A stretch of DNA of 47,339 nucleotides from an uncultured Bacteroidales bacterium (lineage in GTDB: Bacteria; Bacteroidota; Bacteroidia; Bacteroidales; WCHB1-69), in NCBI GenBank assembly GCA_937949745.1, contig CALECM010000012.1, positions 1 to 47,339 on the forward strand, written 5' to 3'. The notes beneath the pieces were generated by a model. The model did not search any database, had not been told where the DNA came from, and saw nothing but the letters and a program-made list of their open reading frames with translations. Below, one piece after another: positions 1-8,418 of this stretch. Every line of letters begins with the position of its first letter. Positions within the stretch are counted from its first letter, which is position 1. The position numbers were made by a program, and so were the translations under genes.

Positions 1-40
1 AATTAGTTATATCTTATTACGGAAAACAGGTATAAAAAGA

Positions 41-48
41 TATATTTG
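41..48 (+). promoter_or_regulatory. Possible -7 promoter box (TATATTTG)
   Basis: TATATTTG matches the Bacteroidota -7 consensus TAnnTTTG. It sits directly upstream of the long hairpin at 51-134 and points rightward, away from the convergent gene that ends at 180. I see no clear -33 TTTG at the expected spacing, so this is a candidate only. Confidence 0.3.
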
Positions 49-50
49 TG

Positions 51-139
51 CTCCTACTGTGCCCGCCGCCTTTTATGAATTTAAGGAAGGTTAATGGTTT
101 TTTCCTGATTTTTTCAGCGGCAGGCACAATGGAGGCTTT
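51..139 (+). ncRNA. Candidate structured RNA or long hairpin (unidentified)
   Basis: Two arms, 58-69 and 117-128, pair over 12 positions with one C-A mismatch. An outer CTCC (51-54) pairs with GGAG (131-134), and a short T run follows at 137-140. The 47-base interior holds a weaker AGGAA/TTCCT pairing (84-88 with 102-106). A TAnnTTTG box lies just upstream. The arrangement fits a small RNA of about 85-90 bases transcribed rightward, but it could equally be the 3' UTR structure of the minus-strand gene ending at 180. It lacks the SRP RNA tetraloop core and I cannot assign it to a known family. Confidence 0.25.
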
Positions 140-179
140 TAAATTAACCGGTTATGTATTTTTATAATTGATATCAGAG

Positions 180-3100
180 TTATGGCTCATTGATCATAAA
201 ATGTAATCTGTTTTGCAGGTTCACATCCGCTATTCCTCCGTCTATATCCAGATAAAGTAAATTCATATCGGGATAAATTTTACGGAGGCGTTTTTCTATA
301 CCTTTGGCTACGATATGGTTCGCTATACATCCGAATGGCTGCAAACAAACTACTTTGTTGATTCCCTGGTGGGCGTAAGAAGCAATTTCACCCGCCACCA
401 TCCAGCCTTCGCCGAACTGATTGGAAAGGTCCAGTATTTCCGATGCGTATTCCGCTTTCGTATAAATAGATTCCATAGGCTGGTAAAAACGGAAATTTGC
501 TTTGATCTTTTCTGTTCTGCTAATATGTTTATTCATGAAGTTCCGGAGCGCGGGACTGATCAGGTCGGTTATTATACTTTGCCGGCTTACTCCGTTTTGA
601 CGGTTGGTATGTGAATTGACGAAATATTGCATGAGGAAATCAAGGATAGGCGGCGTCACCACTTCCATTTTCTGCTCGCGCAGCCATTCCGTGATATGGG
701 CCTGTCCGTAATTATTATATTTGACGTAGATCTCCCCGATAAGCCCTATTTTGGTGAATTCCCTGTCATGGATTGGGATCGTGTTGAAATCCGCTACGGC
801 TTGTTCCAGCAATTCCAATAGCACATGATAATCTTTTTCCCTGATCACCCTGATGCCTTCCAGGACATAAAAATCAAAAGTAGCCTGTGTTATCCCGGCA
901 TTTTTCTCACGGATAACGGTGGCGCCGTACATCTGCTGAAGAGCGTCGGCATAGAGGAGGGTATAGAGGATCGTATTGATAATAGGAAGGAAAGGGATCT
1001 TAAAATCTTTTTGCTCGTTTTGGTATACTTTTCCCGAACCTACTACAATGACCGGAATATCTGAGAATCCCGCATTGGTCATGCCGGTCTTGATCTGTGA
1101 AATATAATTCGTAGCCCTGCACTGGCCGCCTGTCTGGGTGATGGCGACCACTACGTTCAGGAGATCGTATTTACCCGATTGTAAAGCCGTAATGATATCT
1201 CCCAGGACCAGCGTAGACGGATAACAAACTTCGTTATGTCCGTATTTGAGTCCGGCTTCTGCGGATGCTTTGGTGGTTTTCGGCAAATTCACGATCTTGT
1301 AACCGGCAAGTTCCCCGATTACAGGGATAAAAGGAGATATGAAATCTGCAAACCAAGGTGCCAGTATGGTCTTTTGCCGGTCGTCTTTGGTATAATGGGA
1401 ATGATATCCTTGATACGGTTTAGCCGGCCTGGCAGCAGGCGTACTGAGCTTTAAAGATTCGACAAGTGAACGGAGACGTAGCCGGACGGAACCCGGACTC
1501 GAAATTTCATCTATCCGGATCATGGTATGGTTTTTCCCGGCCTGACGAAGTATTTCCCGGGTTTCATCCATAAAAAAAGAGTCAGGACCACAGCCGAAAG
1601 AATTAAGCTGGATGAGTTGGACATGTTGCGGCAGTTTAGCCACTTCCATAGCAGCCTGTACCACACGGTTGGGATAAGACCATTGCGAAACGAGGTTAAG
1701 GTCGCCGAATCCGGCGCTTTCACTATGAACGAAAATATCGTCGGTAAAAACATTTCCACCAAGATCGGAAAGTATTTGTCCTACTTTCTGGTGGATTAAC
1801 GGATCTGTATGGTAAGGTCGTCCGGCGACTACAAAAGTAAGCTTCTTTTCTTCCACGGCATGATCAAAAAGTTTTCTTTGTTCTTCCCTTAACAAGGTTT
1901 TTACGGATTCCCTTTTTGCCAATGCTTTTTTAAATGCTTTCCGGAAAACTTCTTTCGGAACGCCCAGACCTGATAAATACTGATAACATGATTTTTCCAG
2001 GGATTTCTCATTACTGAAAGTCATCACCGGCTTGTCGAACGGGATACCGAATTTGGCTTCGGGATCGATGGAACTGCGTATTACATCCGGATAACCGCTC
2101 ACCACCGGACAATTAAATGAGTTAACCGAATTTTCGAATTCTTTCTCTTCTTTGATCACCATCGGATAAAATATCCGGTCTATTCCTGATTCCGCCAGCG
2201 AAAGAATATGCCCGTGAACTAATTTTGCAGGAAAACAAATATTATCCGACATTACACTCCCGATCCCTTTTTGATACAACGCGAAGGTTGATTCTGGGGA
2301 TAAAGTGACCTTAAAACCGCATTCGGTAAATAAGGCCTGCCAGAAAGGATAGTTCTCGAACATATTCAAAACGCGGGGAATGCCGATGTTCATCCGGTTG
2401 CCCGAACCATCGGCCTCATATTTCTTAAATAAAATTTCATTCTTCTTTTCAAAGGCGTTATATCCTTTTTGAGGAGCCGTATCCCGGTTAAAAAATACTT
2501 TTTCGCATTTATTTCCGCCATAAGAGCTATTGCCGTTGGCAAAAGTGAACCGCAATACCGGACACCGGTTTGTACATCCCTTACATTCAAATTCTTTGGT
2601 CTCAATCGTTTCTGCTTCCGGTAGCACTTCTTCTCCCGTGAATTTGGTTTGGAAAGGTTGGTTTTCCCAGCATTTCCGGGCATATAAAGCTGCTCCCAGT
2701 GCTCCCATTAACTCCGGATGGTCCGTGGAACTTACGGATTTTTCCGATAAGATTTCCAGCGCCCGGTAAACGGCGTCGTTCCGGAATGTTCCGCCCTGAA
2801 CCACGATATGGTCCCCCAGTTCATTAAGATTGGATATTTTAAGTACTTTGAAAAGACAGTTTTTGACCACCGAATAAGCCAGCCCGGCGGCGATATCTCC
2901 CAGGGAAGCTCCGTCCCTGAGTCCTTGCTTAACTTTCGAGTTCATAAAAACGGTGCAACGTGATCCTAAGTCGCTCGGATGACCGGCCATACAGGCAGCC
3001 TGTGAGAATTCATCCAGTGAAAGGTTCATGGTAGCGGAAAAATTCTGTAAAAAAGAACCGCAGCCGGAGGAACAGGATTCGTTCAATTCGATATTGGAAA

Positions 3101-4427
3101 TTATACCGTTGGTAGTGAAGATGGATTTAATATCCTGTCCTCCGATATCCAGTACAAACGAAACTTCGGGATCGGCATATTGCGCTCCCGATAAGTGGGC
3201 CATGGTTTCTACAATACCGAAATCAAGATTCAGGGCGGATTTGATCAGGTCTTCACCATAACCTGTCGCCGCAGATGCCATAAATTTGAATTTTAACCCT
3301 TTTTCTTTTGCTTCTTTATAAAAACGGTTCATTCCTTCTACCGCCTTTTTTAACGGATTTCCCTCATTGGTATCATAAAATTCATAAATGATACGCTCTT
3401 CTTTATCCATGATCAGGATCTTGGTAGTGGTGGATCCGGAATCGATCCCGAGAAAGCATTCGACTTCCTCCCGGTTATCCAGTCCGGTTTTTTTCAATTT
3501 TCTGATCTTCCGGTTCTTCTGCCACTCCTGATATTCTTCCTGATTACGGAAAAGTACGGGCAAAGTGTCTTTTTGCGTGTTATGATGAACGGAAAGCTTA
3601 TGGATCAGATTTTGAAGGTCAATTGCGGAGCTCTCTTTATTCTGATGTAAGGCACAGCCTAAAGCGGGAAAATAGTTGCTGTATTCCGGAAGAATCAGAT
3701 CTTCTTTATTAAGATGTAACACATCCACAAACGCATCCCTCAATCCCGGAAGAAAAGTAAGAGGGCCGCCGATGCACAGGACTTTGGGTTTGATATCGTA
3801 TCCCCTGGCTAAGGAAGTAATGGTTTGTAAAGCGACCGTTTGCAGGATCGACATAGCCACATCCGGAATAGGAACATTACGGCATATCAGGTTTTGTACA
3901 TCCGTTTTTGCAAATACCCCGCAACGTGAAGCTACCGTATATGTTTTTTCATGTTTCAGGGCCTGTTGACCCAATTCGTCCACGGTAATATTCATGAGAT
4001 CGGCCATCTGGTCTATGAATGCTCCAGTTCCGCCGGCACAGTTCCCATTCATCCGGATATCGGGTTGTTTTCCCTGCCTGAAGAAGACCATTTTCGCATC
4101 TTCACCTCCCAGATCGATCAGGGTGCTGGTTTCCGGATATAAACGGTTCACTACTTCCGCAGAAGCCACAACTTCCTGTAAAAAAGGGATACCGAGACGC
4201 TCCGCCATCCCCATTCCCGCCGAACCGGTAATGGTGACCGTATATAATTGCTCCGGGAATTTATCGGTTATGTTTTTTAATTCTTCCGCCAGAATACCAT
4301 GGATATCGGCTTTGTGTCTTCTGTATACTTTATATTCAACTTCATGCTGCGGATTTAACACGATCAGTTTTAAAGTAGTGGATCCCGCGTCAATACCGAT
4401 ATTGTAATTTTTTTTCTCGTTTTTCAT
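180..4427 (-). CDS. Giant acyl-CoA dehydratase activase-like Fe-S ATPase (BadF/HgdC type, DUF2229, HgdB-like C-terminus)
   Basis: This cytosolic protein of 1415 residues belongs to the 2-hydroxyacyl-CoA dehydratase activase family, ATPases that drive low-potential electron transfer. It has two tandem ASKHA ATPase domains (about 8-265 and 325-585), each with a phosphate loop (GIDAGSTT, GIDSGSTT) and the paired cysteines that in the small homodimeric activases bridge one [4Fe-4S] cluster (C130/C169 and C452/C491). A further cysteine set at C615, C618, C622 and C641 suggests another cluster. From about 680 comes DUF2229, then a C-terminal region with HgdB-like cysteine motifs (NEVCYPS, GGQCRATNY, PFGCIANH). 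No dehydratase subunits lie nearby, so the substrate is unknown. The upstream region carries TetR-type operators, so the adjacent regulator probably controls it. The family call is firm; the physiological role is not. Confidence 0.85.
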   Translation of the reverse strand: MKNEKKNYNIGIDAGSTTLKLIVLNPQHEVEYKVYRRHKADIHGILAEELKNITDKFPEQLYTVTITGSAGMGMAERLGIPFLQEVVASAEVVNRLYPETSTLIDLGGEDAKMVFFRQGKQPDIRMNGNCAGGTGAFIDQMADLMNITVDELGQQALKHEKTYTVASRCGVFAKTDVQNLICRNVPIPDVAMSILQTVALQTITSLARGYDIKPKVLCIGGPLTFLPGLRDAFVDVLHLNKEDLILPEYSNYFPALGCALHQNKESSAIDLQNLIHKLSVHHNTQKDTLPVLFRNQEEYQEWQKNRKIRKLKKTGLDNREEVECFLGIDSGSTTTKILIMDKEERIIYEFYDTNEGNPLKKAVEGMNRFYKEAKEKGLKFKFMASAATGYGEDLIKSALNLDFGIVETMAHLSGAQYADPEVSFVLDIGGQDIKSIFTTNGIISNIELNESCSSGCGSFLQNFSATMNLSLDEFSQAACMAGHPSDLGSRCTVFMNSKVKQGLRDGASLGDIAAGLAYSVVKNCLFKVLKISNLNELGDHIVVQGGTFRNDAVYRALEILSEKSVSSTDHPELMGALGAALYARKCWENQPFQTKFTGEEVLPEAETIETKEFECKGCTNRCPVLRFTFANGNSSYGGNKCEKVFFNRDTAPQKGYNAFEKKNEILFKKYEADGSGNRMNIGIPRVLNMFENYPFWQALFTECGFKVTLSPESTFALYQKGIGSVMSDNICFPAKLVHGHILSLAESGIDRIFYPMVIKEEKEFENSVNSFNCPVVSGYPDVIRSSIDPEAKFGIPFDKPVMTFSNEKSLEKSCYQYLSGLGVPKEVFRKAFKKALAKRESVKTLLREEQRKLFDHAVEEKKLTFVVAGRPYHTDPLIHQKVGQILSDLGGNVFTDDIFVHSESAGFGDLNLVSQWSYPNRVVQAAMEVAKLPQHVQLIQLNSFGCGPDSFFMDETREILRQAGKNHTMIRIDEISSPGSVRLRLRSLVESLKLSTPAARPAKPYQGYHSHYTKDDRQKTILAPWFADFISPFIPVIGELAGYKIVNLPKTTKASAEAGLKYGHNEVCYPSTLVLGDIITALQSGKYDLLNVVVAITQTGGQCRATNYISQIKTGMTNAGFSDIPVIVVGSGKVYQNEQKDFKIPFLPIINTILYTLLYADALQQMYGATVIREKNAGITQATFDFYVLEGIRVIREKDYHVLLELLEQAVADFNTIPIHDREFTKIGLIGEIYVKYNNYGQAHITEWLREQKMEVVTPPILDFLMQYFVNSHTNRQNGVSRQSIITDLISPALRNFMNKHISRTEKIKANFRFYQPMESIYTKAEYASEILDLSNQFGEGWMVAGEIASYAHQGINKVVCLQPFGCIANHIVAKGIEKRLRKIYPDMNLLYLDIDGGIADVNLQNRLHFMINEP

Positions 4428-4444
4428 AATCGGGTAATATTATT

Positions 4445-4458
4445 TAAACGTTCGTTTA
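4445..4458. promoter_or_regulatory. TetR-type operator, copy 1
   Basis: TAAACG-TT-CGTTTA is a perfect inverted repeat with a 2-base centre, 17 bases upstream of the activase start. It has the same half-sites as the copies at 4573 and 5232. It lies downstream of the putative -7 box at 4495, where bound repressor would block elongation or clearance. Confidence 0.7.
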
Positions 4459-4494
4459 GTTATATGGCAAATTTTTTTCAGGAAATTCTCAGAT

Positions 4495-4502
4495 CAAATT
4501 TA
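4495..4502 (-). promoter_or_regulatory. Putative -7 box of the activase gene
   Basis: Read on the minus strand this is TAAATTTG, matching TAnnTTTG, 68 bases upstream of the activase ATG. The two operators at 4445 and 4573 flank it, which supports its use as the regulated promoter. No -33 element is obvious. Confidence 0.45.
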
Positions 4503-4572
4503 TTTTGGTTCTTGTAGGAGAAGAGTAATACTTGAAATATAGGTTTTATTATGGTTATTCTGGCTGGCATAT

Positions 4573-4586
4573 TAAACGAGTGTTTA
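4573..4586. promoter_or_regulatory. TetR-type operator, copy 2 (one mismatch)
   Basis: TAAACG-AG-TGTTTA keeps the half-site spacing of the other two copies, with a single change in the right half. It lies between the end of the tetR gene (4608) and the putative activase promoter. Confidence 0.6.
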
Positions 4587-4607
4587 ATTACGGACTAAAA
4601 AAATAAC

Positions 4608-5225
4608 TCAGACTTTGATGGCCCTGATGATAAAATCTACCACATAAGTTTTGTGTTGGCGCACCATCGCATAATATTCTTTGGGTTTTTGTCCGGATAC
4701 CTGCGTGACCAATCCTCCGAAGACAAAAGGAAAAACACACAGCGACATAATGGACAATAATAAGTTTACGACGGGAGTTTCCCGGATCGTACCCTTTTCG
4801 ATTTCTTTATTGATCCGGTCCGAGACAGTGGTGAAAATAGCCACGGGTTCGCGGTCTCTGATCTTTTTACTTAAATTTTCCGGATCGTGGTTGATTTCAT
4901 TGAGCACAAAGATCGGGATCTGGGGATAATGTAACAATAGATCATAATAATTACTTACCCATTTATCGATCAGAGCGAAGAAATCCAGATCGGAATTGAG
5001 TATGGAAAATATCTTCCTTAACATCACTTCCAGCGCTTCGTCAAAGATAATTTCGAAAAGATTATGTTTAGACTGGAAATAGTAATTAACCATGGCCACA
5101 TTGGTTTCGGAAGCCGAGGCAATATCACGGATACTCGTTCCGGCATAGCCGTTTTCTACAAAAAGTTTCCGGGATACATCCAGTATCCTTTCCTTGACAT
5201 CGGATGTGGTTTTTATTTTTTCCAT
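4608..5225 (-). CDS. TetR/AcrR-family transcriptional regulator
   Basis: This is a one-component repressor of about 205 residues. The N-terminal helix-turn-helix is clear: an ERILDVSRKLFVENGY segment is followed by TSIRDIA and VNYYFQSK, the usual TetR recognition region. The remaining helical part is a divergent ligand-binding domain. I place the start at 5225 (MEKIKTTS) rather than the upstream ATG at 5264, because the longer version would run through the operator at 5231-5246. The gene follows its own operator and precedes the two operators of the activase gene, so it most likely represses itself and the activase. TetR proteins with this kind of partner often bind acyl-CoAs, but the ligand cannot be read from sequence. 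Confidence 0.9.
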   Translation of the reverse strand: MEKIKTTSDVKERILDVSRKLFVENGYAGTSIRDIASASETNVAMVNYYFQSKHNLFEIIFDEALEVMLRKIFSILNSDLDFFALIDKWVSNYYDLLLHYPQIPIFVLNEINHDPENLSKKIRDREPVAIFTTVSDRINKEIEKGTIRETPVVNLLLSIMSLCVFPFVFGGLVTQVSGQKPKEYYAMVRQHKTYVVDFIIRAIKV

Positions 5226-5230
5226 ACCTA

Positions 5231-5246
5231 TTAAACGATCGTTTAA
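5231..5246. promoter_or_regulatory. TetR-type operator, copy 3 (autoregulatory)
   Basis: TTAAACGATCGTTTAA is a perfect 16-base palindrome six bases upstream of the tetR start codon. Its core TAAACG-AT-CGTTTA matches the operators near the activase gene. Confidence 0.75.
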
Positions 5247-5336
5247 AGCAATTGTTTTAAACAAAAGTGTTTTTTTTTCAGTTTTTTTTCATAGATGAAT
5301 GCAATATTTTTGGAAATCAATGTTTTAGATTATGAT

Positions 5337-6038
5337 TTATTTCTGATATTTTTTAGCATAGACTTTTTCTATGGTTTTCCTGTTCCGTTTTGAACCGTGA
5401 GCGGGAAGAAAGATCGATCCGTTGGTATTAAGGAGTTTTTCCCAGCTTTTCTTTAACATGGCCGGATTATCAGCGAAAGGCGGATATATATTGTTTCTCA
5501 CCACACCAAAAATAGTGTCTCCCGCAATCACAATTTCCTCATCCGCAACCAGGGAGAGTGAACCTTCCGAGTGTCCGGGTGTGTGGATTATATAAGCGTT
5601 AAATCCCATATCACCGCAATCCAGTATCGTATCTACGGAAATATCGGCCCGGCACGGTTCGAAATCAAAGCGGAAAGCCAATTTCTTTCCAATATACGAC
5701 AATAACCGGGTGATCAAAAGTGTTCCTTCCGGCAATGTCGCTTTACCCGATGCCAGTAATTCTCTTTCGGACCGGTGCACGATAACCGAAGCGTTATATT
5801 TTTGTTGAATTTTCCGGGCATTCCCCGCATGGTCGAAATGGGTATGTGTCAATAACAGATAATCAAGATGACGGATGTCCAGTTTCCGGAGGGCTTTTTC
5901 CAATGCCTTACAATATCTTTTAGTACCGGTATCAACCAGCATCGTATGCTCACCTTCCGATAAAAGATATACGTTGCACCTTCCGCCAAGTACCTGTAAA
6001 ACTTCAATACCGTTTTTGGATCTCCAACGCCTGGACAT
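5337..6038 (-). CDS. Metallo-beta-lactamase-fold hydrolase
   Basis: This 233-residue hydrolase has the full MBL metal site: HTHFDH (H65, H67, D69, H70), then TPGHSEGS, AGDTIFG and a late PAHG. Such proteins are dinuclear zinc or iron hydrolases resembling glyoxalase II or lactonases; the substrate here is unknown. There is no signal peptide, so it is likely cytosolic. It is the last gene of a closely spaced minus-strand set with the GT22 gene (42-base gap) and the MTA/SAH nucleosidase. I see no specific clue that ties its reaction to either neighbour. Confidence 0.85.
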   Translation of the reverse strand: MSRRWRSKNGIEVLQVLGGRCNVYLLSEGEHTMLVDTGTKRYCKALEKALRKLDIRHLDYLLLTHTHFDHAGNARKIQQKYNASVIVHRSERELLASGKATLPEGTLLITRLLSYIGKKLAFRFDFEPCRADISVDTILDCGDMGFNAYIIHTPGHSEGSLSLVADEEIVIAGDTIFGVVRNNIYPPFADNPAMLKKSWEKLLNTNGSIFLPAHGSKRNRKTIEKVYAKKYQK

Positions 6039-6080
6039 ATTTGTGAAACTTATATTTTATCTTCTTGGATTAACGACAAT

Positions 6081-7598
6081 TTACCGGGTATCCTGTTCCT
6101 TTCCTTCATACCTGTAAAGCAACACCACATCTTCGTCTTTGAATCCCCGGTATAATTTATTGATGGATTGGATCCATGTCGGTATGCTTTGCAACTGGAA
6201 AGAGAGATGATACTGCTCGATTTTTTTACTGCATTCCGGGTTTTGAAGTTCTATTTTTTTTAAAACGACAAGATTGATCCGGTCGGGGAAGAACATCGAT
6301 TCGTCCAGTTCGCATAAATTTTGGATATGGCGGTCGATCATATTGGATTCCATATAATACTTGGAATATTTACCGTGCCAGGGGCGGTAAGGATTGGCCC
6401 GGGTGCAATAGATCAGATTGGTGTTTTCGTCACCATAAGTTTTGTGGATATACCTGGAAATTTCCATCCTTCCCATTCCGGCGGATTTCTGGCTCATCAC
6501 CGCCAGTCCGGTTCCGTTCACGATAATAAACAATACCGCCAGACTATAACCGAGCACTTTCATTACTTTTTTATTTCGTATGATTTTCCTCAGAAGGACA
6601 TAGCCTTGTGTAAGGATCACGGGAAGCATATATACGATCGAGAACATGAAGCGGTCTTCTTTATGGGGAATCAGGGAATGGATAATGACGAATGGAATAA
6701 TACACCATAAATAAAGATTCTTTGGCTGGTAGATCATTAGCAGGATAAAAGAGATCAACAGCGGGATCCCGACGACGGGAGTAGGGTAGAAGATCAGTTC
6801 TTTGAGGTAAAAATACCAGGGTGAAGTACCGAATCCGGAGCCTTTTGATTCGAGTACCGATTTCAGATAATTCCAGGGTGCGAATACGGTTTCTCCATAA
6901 AACCAGCTATCTAAGCAAAATCCCAGAAAAACGATGATAACGAAACTGATCCCGGTTTTTAACAGATAGTCCCACTTTATTTTATGAATAAATATCATCC
7001 ATAACACGAAACCCAGTATGGCAAATCCCAGTTGATAACGAAAAAGGAAACTTAATCCGAATACGATACCCAGCAAGAACGGTTTGATCTTTTCCCTGCT
7101 GTTTCCGAAAAAAACGACCAGGGAGAGCATGAAAAGTAATCCCGACCAGGTTTCGGAAGAGAAACGGACACTGATAAACGGAATGAACCAAAGGAAATAA
7201 GATAACAAGTGATATAATTTCCTGTCGCTTTCTACGGGAAACAGGTGTTCGGTCCTTTTTATAAACAGCCGGATGATCAGCAGCGCCAATATTGCCGTTA
7301 TTAACCGCAATACAAAAACCTGTTGATATTGGTCGGTAATGTGGACGGTATTTAATACGGTGAAGATCAGATAACATAAAGTAGGTTGTACGGTCGACCT
7401 GAGCCGCGCATTAAATTCCCACGCCATATCGTCGGCAGTATGCGTACCCGTTTTGATACCGGCGAATTCAATGATCTGGTATTGTTCGTCAGCATAATAC
7501 CATCCGTGACTGTTGTATGCTGTTACGCCGAAAACGAGGATCGCCAATAAAAAGGTCAGGTTATCAAACCTGAATATATTTTTAAAGTTTGAAGACAT
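6081..7598 (-). CDS. Alg9/PIG-B-like mannosyltransferase (GT22 family), integral membrane
   Basis: This 505-residue polytopic membrane protein has a short first loop holding an acidic pair (YADEQYQ, about residues 35-41), followed by AWEF and LRS. That is the arrangement seen in GT22 dolichyl- or GPI-mannosyltransferases (D-E-x-x-Q, then W-E and R-S). About ten hydrophobic segments follow, and the C-terminal part is soluble with no recognised domain. The enzymes of this GT-C fold use a polyprenyl-phosphate sugar donor on the far side of the membrane. In bacteria the acceptor is mostly unknown and could be a surface glycan or lipid. It lies between the nucleosidase (27-base gap) and the MBL gene in the same direction. 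The family call rests on the first-loop motif and topology. Confidence 0.7.
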   Translation of the reverse strand: MSSNFKNIFRFDNLTFLLAILVFGVTAYNSHGWYYADEQYQIIEFAGIKTGTHTADDMAWEFNARLRSTVQPTLCYLIFTVLNTVHITDQYQQVFVLRLITAILALLIIRLFIKRTEHLFPVESDRKLYHLLSYFLWFIPFISVRFSSETWSGLLFMLSLVVFFGNSREKIKPFLLGIVFGLSFLFRYQLGFAILGFVLWMIFIHKIKWDYLLKTGISFVIIVFLGFCLDSWFYGETVFAPWNYLKSVLESKGSGFGTSPWYFYLKELIFYPTPVVGIPLLISFILLMIYQPKNLYLWCIIPFVIIHSLIPHKEDRFMFSIVYMLPVILTQGYVLLRKIIRNKKVMKVLGYSLAVLFIIVNGTGLAVMSQKSAGMGRMEISRYIHKTYGDENTNLIYCTRANPYRPWHGKYSKYYMESNMIDRHIQNLCELDESMFFPDRINLVVLKKIELQNPECSKKIEQYHLSFQLQSIPTWIQSINKLYRGFKDEDVVLLYRYEGKEQDTR

Positions 7599-7625
7599 GC
7601 ACTTCCTGTTTTTAGTCAGCCGGAA

Positions 7626-8384
7626 TTAAATCTTTGAAGAGATGACCATTCTTTCTATAATTTTTTTGGAATAGAAACTCGCCACTTTTTGGATGAAAGC
7701 CTGGAAATCGACAGGGGATTTTTCATCGGAAGTATCCGAAATGGTACGGATCACGACACAGGGAATATTGTACTCATAACATATCTGAGCCACCGCAGCA
7801 CCTTCCATCTCTACGCACAGAATAGAAGGGAGCCGGGATTTCAAATCATCCTTTTGGACCGAAGAAGAGAAAAACTGGTCCCCACTGGCTATATCACCTG
7901 TATGGCAACGTGGCGAGGTTATATGAAAGGATGCCAGGTCTTCATTATTGAAGGTCTTGTCTGAAATTAGTTTCTCGATGGTAGAGGAAGTAGCTGACAG
8001 CAAACCGGGATCGCATTCGAAAAATACTTTTCCGTCAAGCGGGATCTCATATTGTTTCATCATGGGACGTGAGTCCATATCGTGTTGCATGAGCCGTTTG
8101 CCTATTACAATATCCCCGATCCGGAGTTCATCGCTGATCGCTCCCGCCACTCCCGTGAATATCAGTTCCGTAATATTGAAGATGTTGATCAGTGTGGATA
8201 CGGTAGTGGCGGCAGCCACCTTTCCCCATCTGGAAAATACGACGACAACTTTAATTCCGTTAATGGTTCCGCGATAATAATGACGCCTTCCGATCACTGT
8301 TTCTTCCGGATTTTCAACTAACGCTATAACACCGTTTACTTCTTCGTTCATAGCGCCCATAATACCTACGACTCTTTCTTTCAT
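7626..8384 (-). CDS. mtnN: 5'-methylthioadenosine/S-adenosylhomocysteine nucleosidase
   Basis: This cytosolic hydrolase splits adenine from methylthioadenosine and S-adenosylhomocysteine, relieving inhibition of methyl transfer and starting methionine salvage and S-ribosylhomocysteine formation. At 252 residues it is slightly longer than the usual 230. Seen in sequence are the N-terminal IMGAMNEEV with a catalytic glutamate at about E14/E15, FTGVAGAI, VEMEGAAVAQ in the purine and ribose site, and the late SDTSDE that supplies the catalytic aspartate. It is the first gene of the set running to 5337. No salvage-pathway partner such as luxS is next to it. Confidence 0.93.
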   Translation of the reverse strand: MKERVVGIMGAMNEEVNGVIALVENPEETVIGRRHYYRGTINGIKVVVVFSRWGKVAAATTVSTLINIFNITELIFTGVAGAISDELRIGDIVIGKRLMQHDMDSRPMMKQYEIPLDGKVFFECDPGLLSATSSTIEKLISDKTFNNEDLASFHITSPRCHTGDIASGDQFFSSSVQKDDLKSRLPSILCVEMEGAAVAQICYEYNIPCVVIRTISDTSDEKSPVDFQAFIQKVASFYSKKIIERMVISSKI

Positions 8385-8418
8385 ATTTGATCAATATTTA
8401 TAATTTCAGCCCTGGAGG

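Noticed and set aside
51..139. SRP RNA or 6S RNA
   Set aside because: No GGAA tetraloop core with the conserved SRP flank is present, and the element is too short for 6S RNA and lacks a central bubble of the usual size.
3994..4407. 137-codon plus-strand open frame
   Set aside because: It is antisense to the activase N-terminal ATPase domain and has no own signals; a by-product of codon bias.
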